Notes: a model not told the origin generated them from the sequence alone. Positions 46,442 through 56,487 are shown, counted from the stretch's first letter. The stretch: DNA of 64,000 nt from Methylophilus sp. 14 (GCF_015354345.1 NZ_JADKYS010000001.1:620001-684000), one strand, 5' to 3'. Translations and numbers: made by a program.

Positions 46442-46798
46442 ATGCATTACAACACCTTATCCAAACTGGTTTTTATCATTTGCTTTGCGCTGTTGACCTA
46501 TTTGTTACTCATGGAAATGGCGCCAGCAAAAGAGGTCTCGCTTTATAAAGACAAATTGCAGCATATTGTTGCTTTTGGTGGTGTCACCTTCTGGGGCTTG
46601 CTGGCGTTTCAGCGCTTTCCTAAAACTATCTTGTTCGGGCTGACTGTGTTTGGCGCACTCATGGAAGTATTGCAAGGCCTGTTGACCACGACGCGGCAAC
46701 CCAGCGTGTATGACTGGCTGGCTGATGTTGTCGGTATTCTGCTGGCCTGGGGTGTGGCTGTGATGTGGCTGCGCTGGTGGAACAAGCGCCGTGGCTGA
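46442..46798 (+). CDS. VanZ family membrane protein
   Basis: A 118-aa protein with three to four membrane helices and the VanZ-like pattern LYKDKLQHIVAFGGVTFWGLLAFQ (conserved KxxHxxAF), and VTVFGALMEVLQGLLTTTRQPSVYDWLADVVG. VanZ proteins may act in glycan export; here the genome context (before thiL) is typical for betaproteobacteria. It overlaps thiL by 8 bases. Confidence 0.88.
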   Translation: MHYNTLSKLVFIICFALLTYLLLMEMAPAKEVSLYKDKLQHIVAFGGVTFWGLLAFQRFPKTILFGLTVFGALMEVLQGLLTTTRQPSVYDWLADVVGILLAWGVAVMWLRWWNKRRG

Positions 46799-47738
46799 GT
46801 TTGAGCTGATTGCCAAATATTTTACCCGGCCAGCGGCGGCTGATCTTGGGGTGGGCGATGATGCCGCGTTGATCCGGGTGCGCCCGGGCTACCAACTGGC
46901 GGTCTCTGCGGACATGTCGGTTGCGGGCACGCATTTTTTTGCCGATATTGACCCGTTTGCCATCGGCTGGAAGTCAATGGCGGTGAATGTCAGTGATATG
47001 GCGGCCATGGGCGCTGAGCCCAAATGGGCAACATTGTCGATTGCGTTGCCTGCGCTGGATGAATCCTGGTTGCGAGGGTTTAGTCAGGGCTTGTTTGCCT
47101 GCGCGGATGCATTTGGCGTGTCCCTGATTGGTGGCGATACCACGCGCGGGCCATTGAATATCGCGATTAATATCATGGGCGAGGTGCCTCAAGGCCAGGC
47201 CCTGCAGCGCAAGGGTGCGCAGGCGGGCGATGATGTCTGGGTCAGTGGCGTGTTGGGGCTGGCGGCTTTATGGCTGCAGCATCGTTTAGGCAAGCTGGAG
47301 ATACATGCCGAAGAGCTTCCTGCGCTGGCCTCTGCCATGCATCACCCGCAGCCACGCGTGGCGCTAGGGCTGGCATTGCGTGGCGTGGCAACGGCTGCGC
47401 TGGATATTTCTGATGGTTTGCTTGCCGATTTGGATCATATTCTGGCGGCCTCAGCCGTAGGCGCCGAGCTGGATTGGGCGGCCATTCCCAAACCTGTGTT
47501 ACGGCAAACTACGTTGAGTGCATCTGTATTGCAGCAAGTGGTGCTGGCAGGTGGTGACGATTATGAATTATGTTTTACCGCAGCCCCTCAGCATCGGGAT
47601 GTGTTGCAGGCCCTTTCGAGCCAGTTGGCTGTGCCGTTGAGCCGTATCGGGCAAATTACCGCGCAGGCAGGTTTGCATGTGTTGAACGGTGATGCGCGCA
47701 TCGACTTGTCGCAGAAAGGATTTGACCATTTTGGCTAA
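46791..47738 (+). CDS. thiL: Thiamine-monophosphate kinase
   Basis: Phosphorylates thiamine monophosphate to the active diphosphate. The 315-aa protein has GVGDDAALIRVRPG, VSADMSVAGTHFF, NVSDMAAMGAEPKWATLSIALP and ALDISDGLLADLDHILAAS, all ThiL signatures. Begins at a GTG overlapping the VanZ gene, so co-transcription is expected. The ThiE-like domain near 62.5 kb is unrelated in position. Confidence 0.95.
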   Translation: MAEFELIAKYFTRPAAADLGVGDDAALIRVRPGYQLAVSADMSVAGTHFFADIDPFAIGWKSMAVNVSDMAAMGAEPKWATLSIALPALDESWLRGFSQGLFACADAFGVSLIGGDTTRGPLNIAINIMGEVPQGQALQRKGAQAGDDVWVSGVLGLAALWLQHRLGKLEIHAEELPALASAMHHPQPRVALGLALRGVATAALDISDGLLADLDHILAASAVGAELDWAAIPKPVLRQTTLSASVLQQVVLAGGDDYELCFTAAPQHRDVLQALSSQLAVPLSRIGQITAQAGLHVLNGDARIDLSQKGFDHFG

Positions 47739-48222
47739 TCACAGTCAGCAACCCAGTTGGGCATTACTGTTTTCGCACCCTTTGCATTGCCTGAGTTTTG
47801 GCCTGGGCACAGGCTTGTCGCCCAAAGCACCGGGCACAGTAGGCTCGCTGCTTGGATTTCCGCTGTATTGGCTATTGATGAGTTTGCCGCTGACACAGCA
47901 ATGGTTAAGTTTGGCTGTGCTGTTCCTGCTCGGTATCTGGTGTTGTGAGGTGACCGGGCGGGCGCTGGGCGTCAGTGATCACGGCGCTATTGTGTGGGAT
48001 GAAGTCGTCGCGATGGCGGCGGTGTTGGTGACAGTGCCGTTCACATGGGCTTGGGGCCTGGCTGCATTTGCCAGCTTCCGCTTGTTTGATATCTGGAAAC
48101 CTTTCCCGATTGGCTGGGTAGATCAGCGCGTCAAAGGCGGCTTTGGGGTGATGCTGGACGATGTCCTGGCAGCAGTCATGGCTATCGTGCTGTTACAGAC
48201 CGCACAGGGATACCTGTCATGA
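47731..48222 (+). CDS. pgpA: Phosphatidylglycerophosphatase A
   Basis: Membrane phosphatase making phosphatidylglycerol from PGP. The 163-aa protein has GLGTGLSPKAPGTVGSLLGFPLYWLL (family signature) and WDEVVAMAAVLVTVPFTWAWGLAAFASFRLFDIWKPFPIGWVD split between helices. Start at TTG 47731 matches the family N-terminus; a further upstream ATG at 47689 lies inside thiL. Overlaps thiL slightly and pncC by 4 bases (ATGA). Confidence 0.9.
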   Translation: MANHSQQPSWALLFSHPLHCLSFGLGTGLSPKAPGTVGSLLGFPLYWLLMSLPLTQQWLSLAVLFLLGIWCCEVTGRALGVSDHGAIVWDEVVAMAAVLVTVPFTWAWGLAAFASFRLFDIWKPFPIGWVDQRVKGGFGVMLDDVLAAVMAIVLLQTAQGYLS

Positions 48223-48731
48223 ATAGCTTGCTTAAGTTAAGCGCGACCCTGGGGCATGCACTGCAAGCCAAACACTGGCAACTGGCGCTGGCGGAGTCTT
48301 GCACTGGCGGCATGGCTGCGCAAGCGGTGACGGCTATCGCTGGGAGTTCAGGCTGGTTTGACCGCGGTTTTGTCACCTATAGCAATGCCGCAAAAAACGA
48401 GATGTTAGGCGTGCCGAGCACTTTGATTGACGAGTTTGGCGCTGTGAGTGAACCCGTGGCCGAGGCGATGGCCTTAGGGGCATTGCAACACAGCCAGGCG
48501 CAACTCAGTGCGGCCGTCACAGGGGTCGCAGGTCCAGGAGGTGGATCACCACACAAGCCTGTTGGCACTGTGTGTTTTGCCTGGGCATATCGCGATAGCG
48601 GGGGCGATACTACAGTTATTCAAACCTGGGCTGTAGAAACCCGTCATTTTGGAGGTGATAGAACGCACATTCGCGAGCAGGCCGCCAGCCACTTGCTGGC
48701 TGGCTTGCTCGCCCTGGCAACTTCCCGCTGA
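48219..48731 (+). CDS. pncC: Nicotinamide-nucleotide amidase (CinA C-terminal domain)
   Basis: Converts nicotinamide mononucleotide to nicotinic acid mononucleotide for NAD recycling. The 170-aa single-domain protein has the signatures LALAESCTGGMAAQAVTAIAGSSGWF and AVTGVAGPGGGSPHKPVGTV. It lacks the N-terminal MoCF domain of full CinA. The start overlaps pgpA. Usually thiL-pgpA-pncC-recA-recX, as seen here with one added exported gene in between. Confidence 0.95.
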   Translation: MNSLLKLSATLGHALQAKHWQLALAESCTGGMAAQAVTAIAGSSGWFDRGFVTYSNAAKNEMLGVPSTLIDEFGAVSEPVAEAMALGALQHSQAQLSAAVTGVAGPGGGSPHKPVGTVCFAWAYRDSGGDTTVIQTWAVETRHFGGDRTHIREQAASHLLAGLLALATSR

Positions 48732-48756
48732 TTGAGAGCCTGACTGTGATTAACCA

Positions 48757-49113
48757 CTAGCGGTGGTGATGGTGGCCGTGGCCATGTCCGTGACCGCCGC
48801 CGTTCCAGCCGCCACCATAAAAGTTTCTCGGGCCGTAGTTATAGCCACCATAGCCGCCGTTCCCATACGAAAACTGGATAAAGCCTGGTGCTGGTTGCGG
48901 GTAAGCCACAGCTGGCACACCATAGAAGTTGCTTTGCGGATGACGGTAAACCACCACAGGTGGTGGTGCATAATAGACCGGTGGTGGTGCGTAGTAAGCG
49001 GGCGGGTACGGATTGCCGACGACCACGCCAACAGACCAGTTGTCCTGTGCTTGCGCGCTGAATGCAGCCAGGCTGCCCAGTGCAAACGTCAAAATATATT
49101 TTACGATTTTCAT
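48757..49113 (-). CDS. Exported Pro/Tyr/Gly-rich protein with His-rich tail, 118 aa
   Basis: Signal peptide (1-22, ending FSAQAQ), then a Pro/Tyr-rich section (PAYYAPPPVYYAPPPVVVY), a Gly/Asn/Tyr section, and a tail HGHGHGHHHHR. No domain is recognised. The tail could bind Ni, Zn or Cu; the middle may be surface-associated. A clear ribosome-binding site (AGGAG, 5 bases before ATG) supports it. It is inserted between pncC and recA on the opposite strand. Confidence 0.8.
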   Translation of the reverse strand: MKIVKYILTFALGSLAAFSAQAQDNWSVGVVVGNPYPPAYYAPPPVYYAPPPVVVYRHPQSNFYGVPAVAYPQPAPGFIQFSYGNGGYGGYNYGPRNFYGGGWNGGGHGHGHGHHHHR

Positions 49114-49385
49114 AAATTCTCCTCACACGGAAAACAAATTAATGCTCCCTGCAGCTTTAACGCACCTGCCTGATAACGGTTGACAACCATCGCGTTCAAA
49201 AGTGCTGGCCTGGCGTTGCGCATTTGCAATCGCCGGCCATCATTCGCAGATGGCATTCACTCGCCTAATTCATGGCTTCGCCATTTCACTGATGGTCGAT
49301 TTATGAAATAATTAGAAGTTATTGTTTGAATTATATAGCGATTGTGTAAACAACGCATTTTTATTGGTCAAAGAAAGCAATCAGC
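49114..49385. other. 272-bp intergenic region before recA
   Basis: Holds the divergent promoters of the exported His-rich gene and recA. A small hairpin (ATGGC-TTC-GCCAT at 49272-49284) and an AT-rich stretch around 49315-49340 (TTGTTTGAATTATATAG) are visible. I found no CTGT-N8-ACAG LexA box here by eye, and no other gene. Confidence 0.6.
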
Positions 49386-50414
49386 ATGGATGACAACAAA
49401 AGCAAAGCGCTCGCCGCCGCACTCTCTCAAATTGAAAAACAGTTCGGCAAAGGCTCCATTATGCGCATGGGCGATGGCGATATTGGTGAAGACCTGCAAG
49501 TGGTCTCTACCGGTTCGTTAGGCCTTGATATTGCGCTGGGCGTAGGCGGTTTGCCACGTGGCCGTATTGTTGAAATTTATGGCCCGGAATCTTCAGGTAA
49601 AACGACACTGACTTTGTCTGCCATTGCAGAAATGCAAAAGCTGGGTGGCGTGGCTGCATTTATCGATGCCGAGCATGCCTTGGATCCACAATATGCGGCC
49701 AAGCTGGGCGTCAATGTGCCTGAGTTGCTGATTTCTCAGCCTGATACGGGTGAGCAGGCGCTGGAAATTGCCGATATGCTGGTACGTTCAGGTTCTGTGG
49801 ATATCGTGGTGGTCGACTCGGTGGCTGCATTGACACCGCGTGCCGAAATTGAAGGCGAAATGGGCGACAGCCACATGGGCTTGCAGGCACGTTTGATGTC
49901 ACAGGCCTTGCGTAAGCTGACCGGTAACATCAAGCGCACCAATACGCTGGTGATCTTTATTAACCAGATCCGAATGAAAATTGGTGTCATGTTTGGCAAC
50001 CCAGAAACCACCACTGGTGGTAACGCGCTTAAATTTTACTCATCCGTACGTCTGGATATCCGCCGTACTGGCGCGATTAAAAAAGGCGATGAAGTGATTG
50101 GTTCTGAGACTAAAGTCAAAGTCATCAAAAACAAAGTGGCGCCACCGTTCAAGCAGGCTGAGTTTGACATTATGTACGGCGAAGGAATTTCTCGCCTGGG
50201 TGAAGTAATCGAGTTGGGTACCAACCTCAAACTGGTGGAAAAAGCCGGTGCCTGGTATAGCTACAATGGCGAAAAAATTGGCCAGGGTAAGGAAAACGCC
50301 AAAGAGTTCCTGCGTGAAAACCCAGCGATTGCCGCTGAGATCGAAGCCAAAATCCGCGAAAACTCCAATGTGCTGGCTGATAGTATGCCCTCAGCCAGAG
50401 GTGAGGACGATTAA
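49386..50414 (+). CDS. recA: Recombinase RecA
   Basis: Strand-exchange protein for homologous recombination and SOS induction. The 342-aa protein has Walker [10 protein letters not shown] (about 66-74), the EAEHALDP-like block [18 protein letters not shown]1 [22 protein letters not shown] and the acidic C-terminus ARGEDD. recX and alaS follow closely, a standard proteobacterial arrangement. No SOS operator was found by eye upstream. Confidence 0.98.
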   Translation: MDDNKSKALAAALSQIEKQFGKGSIMRMGDGDIGEDLQVVSTGSLGLDIALGVGGLPRGRIVEIYGPESSGKTTLTLSAIAEMQKLGGVAAFIDAEHALDPQYAAKLGVNVPELLISQPDTGEQALEIADMLVRSGSVDIVVVDSVAALTPRAEIEGEMGDSHMGLQARLMSQALRKLTGNIKRTNTLVIFINQIRMKIGVMFGNPETTTGGNALKFYSSVRLDIRRTGAIKKGDEVIGSETKVKVIKNKVAPPFKQAEFDIMYGEGISRLGEVIELGTNLKLVEKAGAWYSYNGEKIGQGKENAKEFLRENPAIAAEIEAKIRENSNVLADSMPSARGEDD

Positions 50415-50419
50415 TCCCC

Positions 50420-50893
50420 TTGCGGCAAACACTGGAGAAATCACTACGCCAGCGTGCGCTTGAGTTGTTAAGCAAGCGCGAGTATTCCGCCGCTGAGTTG
50501 GCGCAAAAGCTTAAAGGCTACGCTGGCGAAGAAGATGATATCCCGGCCTTGATTGCAGATTTCAAAAGCCGTGGCTGGTTAAGTGATGCACGCTACACCG
50601 AACAAATGGTGCATGCGCGCCAGGCCAAGTTCGGTGCGGCGCGGGTAGCACACGAGTTACGCGAAAAAGGGGTGGATGACAGCCTGATTGCCGAAGCCGT
50701 TGCCGGTTTGCAGGACAATGAAGTAGCACGCGCCAGGGAAGTCTGGCGCAAAAAGTTTAAAGCGGCCGCGACGACGCGTGAAGAATGGGCGAAACAAGCC
50801 CGTTTTTTACAAAGTCGCGGTTTTACGTTTGAAGTGATTAAACAAATTTTGAATAGACACGCAGAAGATGACAGTCCAGAAGACGACAGTTAG
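50420..50893 (+). CDS. recX: Regulatory protein RecX
   Basis: Inhibits RecA filament extension. The 157-aa protein has three-helix repeat units, for example [19 protein letters not shown] and [19 protein letters not shown]. It begins with TTG (TTGCGGCAA...), 5 bases after recA, and its last 26 bases overlap alaS. The start codon choice is supported by family length but not by a strong ribosome-binding site. Confidence 0.93.
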   Translation: MRQTLEKSLRQRALELLSKREYSAAELAQKLKGYAGEEDDIPALIADFKSRGWLSDARYTEQMVHARQAKFGAARVAHELREKGVDDSLIAEAVAGLQDNEVARAREVWRKKFKAAATTREEWAKQARFLQSRGFTFEVIKQILNRHAEDDSPEDDS

Positions 50894-53519
50894 TTACGGA
50901 AGCAATCCTTCCAGCAAGCAAATCCGCCAGGCATTCCTGGATTTTTTTGCTTCCAAAGGCCATCAGGTAGTGGCTTCCAGTTCACTGGTGCCACACGGCG
51001 ACCCGACCTTGCTGTTCACCAATGCGGGTATGAACCAGTTTAAAGACGTGTTCCTTGGCTTTGACAAGCGCGCTTATACGCGCGCGGCTTCAGCCCAGAA
51101 ATGTGTGCGTGCCGGTGGCAAGCACAATGACCTCGAAAACGTCGGTTACACTGCGCGTCACCATACCTTTTTTGAGATGCTGGGTAACTTCAGCTTTGGC
51201 GATTATTTCAAGCGCGATGCCATTACATTCGCCTGGGAGTTGCTGACAGAAGTCTATGCCTTGCCGAAAGAGCGATTGATGGTGACGGTATACGCGGAAG
51301 ATGATGAAGCGTATGACATCTGGCACAAAGAAGTCGGCGTGCCTGCGGGCAAAATTGTCCGTATCGGCGACAACAAGGGCGCACGTTATGCCTCTGACAA
51401 CTTCTGGATGATGGGCGATACCGGTCCTTGCGGCCCCTGTACTGAAATTTTCTATGATCACGGTGCGCATATCCCAGGTGGTCCTCCGGGTTCACCTGAT
51501 GAAGATGGCGACCGCTTTATCGAAATCTGGAACAACGTCTTCATGCAGTTTAACCGCGATGAAGCGGGCGTGATGCATCCACTGCCTAAGCCATCGGTAG
51601 ACACCGGGATGGGCTTGGAGCGTATTTCCGCCGTGCTGCAAGGCGTGCATGCCAACTACGAAATCGATTTGTTCCAAGCGCTGATTAAAGCAGCTGCGCG
51701 CGAAACCCATACGGCTGACCTCGATAGCCCGTCACTCAAAGTGCTGGCTGACCATATCCGTGCCTGCTCCTTTCTGATTGCCGATGGTGTGATTCCAGGT
51801 AACGAAGGCCGCGGTTACGTGCTGCGCCGGATTATCCGCCGCGCCATCCGCCATGGTTACAAACTGGGCTGTCGCGCTGCGTTCTTCCACAAGCTGGTTG
51901 CTGACCTGGTAGCTGAAATGGGTGAGGCTTATCCTGAGCTCGTTAGCAATCAGGCACGCATCACTGACATTCTCAAGCAGGAAGAAGACCGCTTCTTTGA
52001 AACCATTGAAAACGGTATGCAGATTCTGGAAGCTGAACTGGCGACCAAACCTGCTATTTTCAATGGCGACCTGGCGTTTAAATTGCACGATACGTTTGGC
52101 TTCCCGCTCGATTTGACCGCCGACATTTGCCGTGAACGTGGTGTGACCGTGGATACTGCCGGGTTTGATGCGGCGATGGCGCGCCAGAAAGAACAGGCGC
52201 GTGCCGCAGGTAAGTTCAAAATGGCGCTGAATCTTGAATATGATGGCGCGGCGACGACATTCCATGGCTACGATAAGCTGGAAACTCCGGCCAAAGTGCT
52301 GGCGCTGTATAAAGATGGTAGCGCAGTCCAGGCCTTGAATGAAGGGGATCTGGGCGTGGTGGTGCTGGACCATACGCCTTTCTATGCTGAGTCTGGCGGC
52401 CAGATTGGCGACAGCGGTGAACTGAAGTCTGCCAACGGTATTTTTGCCGTGGAAGACACGCAAAAAATTCAGGCCGCGGTGTTTGGGCATCATGGCGTAC
52501 TCAAGACCGGCACCTTGTCAGTTGGTGATGAATTAGCCGCCAAAGTCAATCTGCAAGCGCGTGCCAATACCATGCGTAACCACTCTGCGACGCACTTGAT
52601 GCACAAAGCCTTGCGTGAAGTGTTGGGCGAGCACGTGCAACAAAAAGGCAGCCTGGTTGATACTGAAAAAACCCGTTTTGACTTTGTGCACAATGCACCG
52701 ATGACAGATGCTGAAATCGCCAAGGTCGAAGCATTGGTGAATGCAGAAATTCTTGCCAACGCGGCGACGCAGGCGCGTGTGATGGATATTGAGTCTGCAC
52801 AGCAAACTGGCGCCATGATGCTGTTTGGCGAAAAATATGGTGACGAAGTGCGCGTACTCGATATCGGCACCTCGCGTGAGCTATGCGGGGGCACTCATGT
52901 TAGCCGTACTGGCGATATTGGCCTGTTTAAAATCACCGCGGAAAGTGGTGTGGCTGCAGGCGTACGTCGCGTGGAAGCGACCACAGGCGAGGGTGCATTA
53001 AAGCTGGTGCAGGCGCAACAAACGCTGATTAATCAGGTAGCTGGTGAGCTGAAAGCGCCAGCGCATGAGTTGCCTGCCAAAATCGCCCAGGTGATGGATC
53101 ACGTGAAATCCCTGGAAAAAGAACTGGCGCGCCTAAAATCCAAACTGGCATCCTCACAAGGGGATGACCTGGCGACACAAGCACTGGATATCAACGGTGT
53201 GAAGGTGTTGGCAGCGACCCTGGAAGGTGCGGATGCCAATGCCTTGCGCGAAACCATAGATAAACTCAAGGATAAGCTTAAATCTGCCGTCATTGTCTTG
53301 TCCAGTGTGGCTGACGGTAAAGTCAGCCTGGCCGCAGGTGTGACCGCGGACTTGATCGGCAAAGTGAAAGCGGGTGAGCTGGTAAATCACGTTGCAGGCC
53401 AGGTCGGTGGCAAAGGTGGTGGCAAGCCGGATATGGCGATGGCCGGTGGTACCGAGCCAGCCAATTTGCCACAGGCATTGGCCAGCGTCACCGATTGGGT
53501 AAAGCAAAAGCTTATTTAA
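50868..53519 (+). CDS. alaS: Alanyl-tRNA synthetase
   Basis: Charges tRNA-Ala. The 883-aa protein has the catalytic core ([33 protein letters not shown]), the editing domain with HSATHLMH and CGGTHV zinc-binding residues (about 570 and 670), and the C-Ala domain ending in [17 protein letters not shown]. Its start overlaps recX by 26 bases. A long inverted repeat sits directly after the stop. Confidence 0.97.
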   Translation: MTVQKTTVSYGSNPSSKQIRQAFLDFFASKGHQVVASSSLVPHGDPTLLFTNAGMNQFKDVFLGFDKRAYTRAASAQKCVRAGGKHNDLENVGYTARHHTFFEMLGNFSFGDYFKRDAITFAWELLTEVYALPKERLMVTVYAEDDEAYDIWHKEVGVPAGKIVRIGDNKGARYASDNFWMMGDTGPCGPCTEIFYDHGAHIPGGPPGSPDEDGDRFIEIWNNVFMQFNRDEAGVMHPLPKPSVDTGMGLERISAVLQGVHANYEIDLFQALIKAAARETHTADLDSPSLKVLADHIRACSFLIADGVIPGNEGRGYVLRRIIRRAIRHGYKLGCRAAFFHKLVADLVAEMGEAYPELVSNQARITDILKQEEDRFFETIENGMQILEAELATKPAIFNGDLAFKLHDTFGFPLDLTADICRERGVTVDTAGFDAAMARQKEQARAAGKFKMALNLEYDGAATTFHGYDKLETPAKVLALYKDGSAVQALNEGDLGVVVLDHTPFYAESGGQIGDSGELKSANGIFAVEDTQKIQAAVFGHHGVLKTGTLSVGDELAAKVNLQARANTMRNHSATHLMHKALREVLGEHVQQKGSLVDTEKTRFDFVHNAPMTDAEIAKVEALVNAEILANAATQARVMDIESAQQTGAMMLFGEKYGDEVRVLDIGTSRELCGGTHVSRTGDIGLFKITAESGVAAGVRRVEATTGEGALKLVQAQQTLINQVAGELKAPAHELPAKIAQVMDHVKSLEKELARLKSKLASSQGDDLATQALDINGVKVLAATLEGADANALRETIDKLKDKLKSAVIVLSSVADGKVSLAAGVTADLIGKVKAGELVNHVAGQVGGKGGGKPDMAMAGGTEPANLPQALASVTDWVKQKLI

Positions 53520-53590
53520 CCGCCGATACACGCCGATAGATGCCGATCATGCATGATGAAAATCGGCGTTCATCGGCGTTTATCTGCGGA
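53520..53590. repeat. Long inverted repeat between alaS and lysC
   Basis: Left arm 53520-53548 and right arm 53560-53590 form a long imperfect hairpin (outer CCGC/GCGG and repeated CGCCGAT / ATCGGCG blocks), with an inner palindrome ATCATGCATGAT at 53546-53557 near the loop. Each arm is itself built from three CGCCGAT-like units about 10 bases apart. It may terminate alaS and belongs to a possibly repeated family, which only a genome-wide search can tell. Confidence 0.85.
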
Positions 53591-53618
53591 TAAGAAAAAA
53601 GATTGTTAAGGAAATAAA

Positions 53619-54848
53619 ATGGCATTAATCGTACAAAAATATGGCGGTACCTCAGTCGCCAATCCTGAGCGTATCCGTCATGTGGCGCGTCGTGTTGCGC
53701 GCTACAAGGCCATGGGGCATCAAGTGGTGGTTGTGGTCTCTGCCATGTCTGGCGAAACCAACCGTTTGATTGCACTGGCCAAGGAAATCATGCCGGATCC
53801 TGATCCGCGTGAGTTGGATGTCATGGTCTCTACCGGTGAGCAAGTGACCATAGGCATGACTGCCTTGGCGCTGATGGAACTGGGTATCAAGGCAAAAAGC
53901 TATACCGGTACACAGGTTAAAATCCTAACCGATGATGCGTATAACAAAGCGCGTATTCTGGATATTGACCAGCACAACCTGAAAAAAGACCTTGATGACG
54001 GCTATGTCTGTGTTGTGGCAGGCTTTCAGGGCGTGGATGCCAATGGCAATATCACGACGTTGGGTCGCGGTGGTTCAGACACCACAGGCGTGGCCTTGGC
54101 GGCTGCGTTAAAAGCCGATGAATGCCAGATTTATACTGATGTGGATGGCGTGTATACCACTGATCCGCGCGTGGTGCCTGAGGCGCGTCGCCTGGAAAAA
54201 ATCACTTTTGAAGAGATGCTGGAACTGGCCTCTCAAGGCTCCAAAGTGCTGCAGATACGTTCTGTAGAGTTCGCCGGTAAATACAAAGTCAAATTACGTG
54301 TGCTCTCAAGCTTTGAAGAAGAAGGCGACGGCACACTGATCACATTCGAAGAAAATGAGGAAAACATGGAAGAACCAATTATCTCCGGTATCGCTTTTAA
54401 CCGCGATGAGGCGAAAATTACCGTGACTGGCGTACCTGATAAACCAGGCATTGCTTATCAAATCCTGGGCCCGGTGGCGGATGCCAATATCGATGTCGAT
54501 ATGATTATCCAGAACGTTGGCGCAGACGGTACCACTGATTTCACCTTCACCGTGCATAAGAACGAAATGAACAAAACACTGGCGTTGTTGCGTGACAAGG
54601 TGCAAGGTCATATCCAGGCGCGTGAAATCAGTGGTGACGACAAGATCGCAAAAGTGTCCGTGGTGGGTGTGGGTATGCGTTCACACGTGGGCATTGCCAG
54701 CCAGATGTTCCGTACATTGGCCGAAGAAGGCATTAATATCCAGATGATTTCGACCAGCGAAATTAAAATCGCCGTGGTGATTGAAGAGAAGTACATGGAA
54801 CTGGCTGTGCGCGTGTTGCATAAGGCGTTTGGTCTCGAAAACGCCTAA
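53619..54848 (+). CDS. lysC: Aspartate kinase
   Basis: First enzyme of the aspartate family (Lys, Thr, Met). The 409-aa monofunctional enzyme has [13 protein letters not shown] at the N-terminus, [33 protein letters not shown] split over about 125-160, and two ACT domains (about 265-400) with [14 protein letters not shown] and [11 protein letters not shown]. Such ACT domains usually give feedback control by Lys and Thr. A good ribosome-binding site (AAGGA) precedes ATG. Follows alaS after the inverted repeat. Confidence 0.97.
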   Translation: MALIVQKYGGTSVANPERIRHVARRVARYKAMGHQVVVVVSAMSGETNRLIALAKEIMPDPDPRELDVMVSTGEQVTIGMTALALMELGIKAKSYTGTQVKILTDDAYNKARILDIDQHNLKKDLDDGYVCVVAGFQGVDANGNITTLGRGGSDTTGVALAAALKADECQIYTDVDGVYTTDPRVVPEARRLEKITFEEMLELASQGSKVLQIRSVEFAGKYKVKLRVLSSFEEEGDGTLITFEENEENMEEPIISGIAFNRDEAKITVTGVPDKPGIAYQILGPVADANIDVDMIIQNVGADGTTDFTFTVHKNEMNKTLALLRDKVQGHIQAREISGDDKIAKVSVVGVGMRSHVGIASQMFRTLAEEGINIQMISTSEIKIAVVIEEKYMELAVRVLHKAFGLENA

Positions 54849-54893
54849 TCACAAGCGCAAAATTAAAGAAATAAAACATTCTTCTTTTTTGCG

Positions 54894-54922
54894 TTGATTT
54901 TTGAAGGGTTTTCACGTAGTAT
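54894..54922 (+). promoter_or_regulatory. Promoter of tRNA-Ser
   Basis: -35 TTGATT (54894-54899), 17-base spacer, -10 TAGTAT (54917-54922), followed by a GC-rich discriminator GGCGCCC typical of growth-controlled stable-RNA promoters. The tRNA begins about 84 bases later, so a leader is processed. Confidence 0.6.
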
Positions 54923-55005
54923 GGCGCCCTTCGATGCAGTAGCAATACTGCAAAGAGGGCAGCATAAGCTGTGTTGGTTTTATTAGAACTTGATTGTTTT
55001 AATAA

Positions 55006-55099
55006 GGTGAGCTGGCCGAGAGGTCGAAGGCACTTCCCTGCTAAGGAAGCATATGGGCTTAAACCTGTATCGAGGGTTCGAATCCCTCGCTCACCGCCA
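55006..55099 (+). tRNA. tRNA-Ser (anticodon GCU)
   Basis: 94-nt class II tRNA with acceptor stem GGTGAGC / GCTCACC, discriminator G and encoded CCA. Anticodon arm CTTCC-CTGCTAA-GGAAG gives GCT, reading AGC/AGU. A long variable arm of the serine type and a T arm (GGTTCGAATCC) are present. Confidence 0.95.
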
Positions 55100-55183
55100 A
55101 AAACCTTGCTCCGCGTGGGTGTTGTTTTTGGTAGATTGGTTGTTGGATGTGAATCTGCACCGCCACAAAGCTTAAAATCGTGT

Positions 55184-55189
55184 TATAAT
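55184..55189 (+). promoter_or_regulatory. -10 box for tRNA-Arg
   Basis: Exact TATAAT 31 bases before the tRNA-Arg 5' end, without a clear -35 box. A small hairpin (GTTGCAAAGCAAC, 55199-55211) lies in the leader. Confidence 0.4.
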
Positions 55190-55219
55190 GTTGTTTTTGT
55201 TGCAAAGCAACAAACCTTG

Positions 55220-55296
55220 GCGCCCGTAGCTCAGTTGGATAGAGTATTTGGCTACGAACCAAAGGGTCGGGCGTTCGAATCGCTCCGGGCGCGCCA
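55220..55296 (+). tRNA. tRNA-Arg (anticodon ACG)
   Basis: 77-nt tRNA with acceptor stem GCGCCCG / CGGGCGC, discriminator G and encoded CCA. Anticodon arm TTTGG-CTACGAA-CCAAA gives ACG (A34 usually edited to inosine by TadA), reading CGU/CGC/CGA. T arm contains GTTCGAATC. Confidence 0.95.
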
Positions 55297-55301
55297 AAAA
55301 T

Positions 55302-55337
55302 AAAAAGCCTTGTTTCTTCGGAAGCAAGGCTTTTTTC
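55302..55337 (+). terminator. Intrinsic terminator after tRNA-Arg
   Basis: Stem AAAAAGCCTTG / CAAGGCTTTTT with a loop of about 12 bases followed by a T-run, ending the tRNA transcript. Confidence 0.88.
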
Positions 55338-55487
55338 TTTTCTATCACAGCGAATTGTATTTACTGTTTATTGGCGGATGTTGCTGCATGATCGCCGCCG
55401 TCTGTATGTATATTCTGCCACCTGGAGCGTAGCGAGGGGTGGGGCAGATATGGTATGCTTTAACTTTGTTTTCTCATTGGTGTTTCA

Positions 55488-56456
55488 GTGTCTCTAAATG
55501 CTTGTTTGGCGCGGATTGCAGGCGATATGCAGCAGGTGGATGCCGTTATTCGCCAGTCTTTGTCCTCCCAAGTTCCGCTGATTAATCAAATTTCGGAATA
55601 CATCATACACAGTGGTGGCAAGCGTTTGCGTCCAACCCTGGTCTTGATGTCCGGTGATCTGGCTGGCGCGGTGTCCCCGGCACACCATTCGCTGGCTGCC
55701 ATTATCGAATTTATCCATACCGCGACCTTGCTGCATGATGACGTGGTCGATGCGTCTGAGCTGCGTCGCGGCAAATCCACCGCCAATCATGTCTATGGCA
55801 ACCCGGCCAGTGTGTTGGTGGGCGATTTTTTGTATTCACGTGCTTTCCAGATGATGGTCAAGTTGCAGAATATGCGGGTGATGGAGATTCTGGCTGACGC
55901 AACCAATGTGATTTCTGAAGGTGAAGTGTTGCAGTTGCTCAACGTGCGCAATATTGGTGTCAGCGAGCAGGATTATTTACAGGTGATCCACTTTAAAACA
56001 GCCAAACTGTTTGAAGCCGCGACGCGCTTGGGGGCGGTGCAATGTCAGGCCAATGCAGAGCAGGAAGAGGGTTTGGCGACTTATGGCATGCATTTGGGCA
56101 CGGCGTTTCAGCTGATTGATGATGTGCTGGATTTGACTGGCGACAGCGAGAAGATAGGCAAGACGCTAGGCAATGATTTGGCCGAAGGCAAGGTGACGTT
56201 GCCAATGTTGTATGCGATTCAGCAAGCGCCAGCTGCACAAGCTGACCTGGTGAAGCAGGCATTGCTGGAGGGGCAGGTGTCGCAGTTAGGCGCTGTGCTG
56301 GATATTTTGCATGCTGTAAAAGCATTTGATTACGTGCGTGCTGTCGCACAAAAAGAAGCCAGTCTGGCTTGTGAGGCCTTGTCTGTGTTTGCACCAACTG
56401 CTGCCAAACAGGCCTTGCTGGATTTGGCCAATTTCTCAGTCAGCCGTCAGCAATAA
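55488..56456 (+). CDS. ispB: Polyprenyl (octaprenyl) diphosphate synthase
   Basis: Trans-prenyl chain elongation enzyme making the ubiquinone side chain. The 322-aa protein has the first aspartate-rich motif LLHDDVVDAS (DDxxD, about residues 82-91) and the second LIDDVLDLTGD (about 210-220), and GGKRLRP early. GTG start is suggested by position. In proteobacteria ispB usually lies beside rplU-rpmA-obgE; here it follows tRNA genes instead. Confidence 0.94.
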   Translation: MSLNACLARIAGDMQQVDAVIRQSLSSQVPLINQISEYIIHSGGKRLRPTLVLMSGDLAGAVSPAHHSLAAIIEFIHTATLLHDDVVDASELRRGKSTANHVYGNPASVLVGDFLYSRAFQMMVKLQNMRVMEILADATNVISEGEVLQLLNVRNIGVSEQDYLQVIHFKTAKLFEAATRLGAVQCQANAEQEEGLATYGMHLGTAFQLIDDVLDLTGDSEKIGKTLGNDLAEGKVTLPMLYAIQQAPAAQADLVKQALLEGQVSQLGAVLDILHAVKAFDYVRAVAQKEASLACEALSVFAPTAAKQALLDLANFSVSRQQ

Positions 56457-56461
56457 TCAGG

Positions 56462-56487
56462 CAGCCAGCCTGTGACCAGGCTGACTG
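56462..56487. terminator. Hairpin after ispB, between convergent genes
   Basis: CAGCCAGCCTG / CAGGCTGACTG stem (10 of 11 pairs) with a 4-base loop, 5 bases after the ispB stop. A T-rich stretch follows on the plus strand. Confidence 0.6.

Noticed and set aside
53520-53590. CRISPR-like repeat between alaS and lysC
   Set aside because: It is a single hairpin of short units, without regularly spaced long repeats and spacers.
55410-55451. Imperfect inverted repeat (ATATTCTGCCACC / GGTGGGGCAGATAT) before ispB
   Set aside because: Mismatched and without a T-run or known motif; not enough to call a regulatory element.
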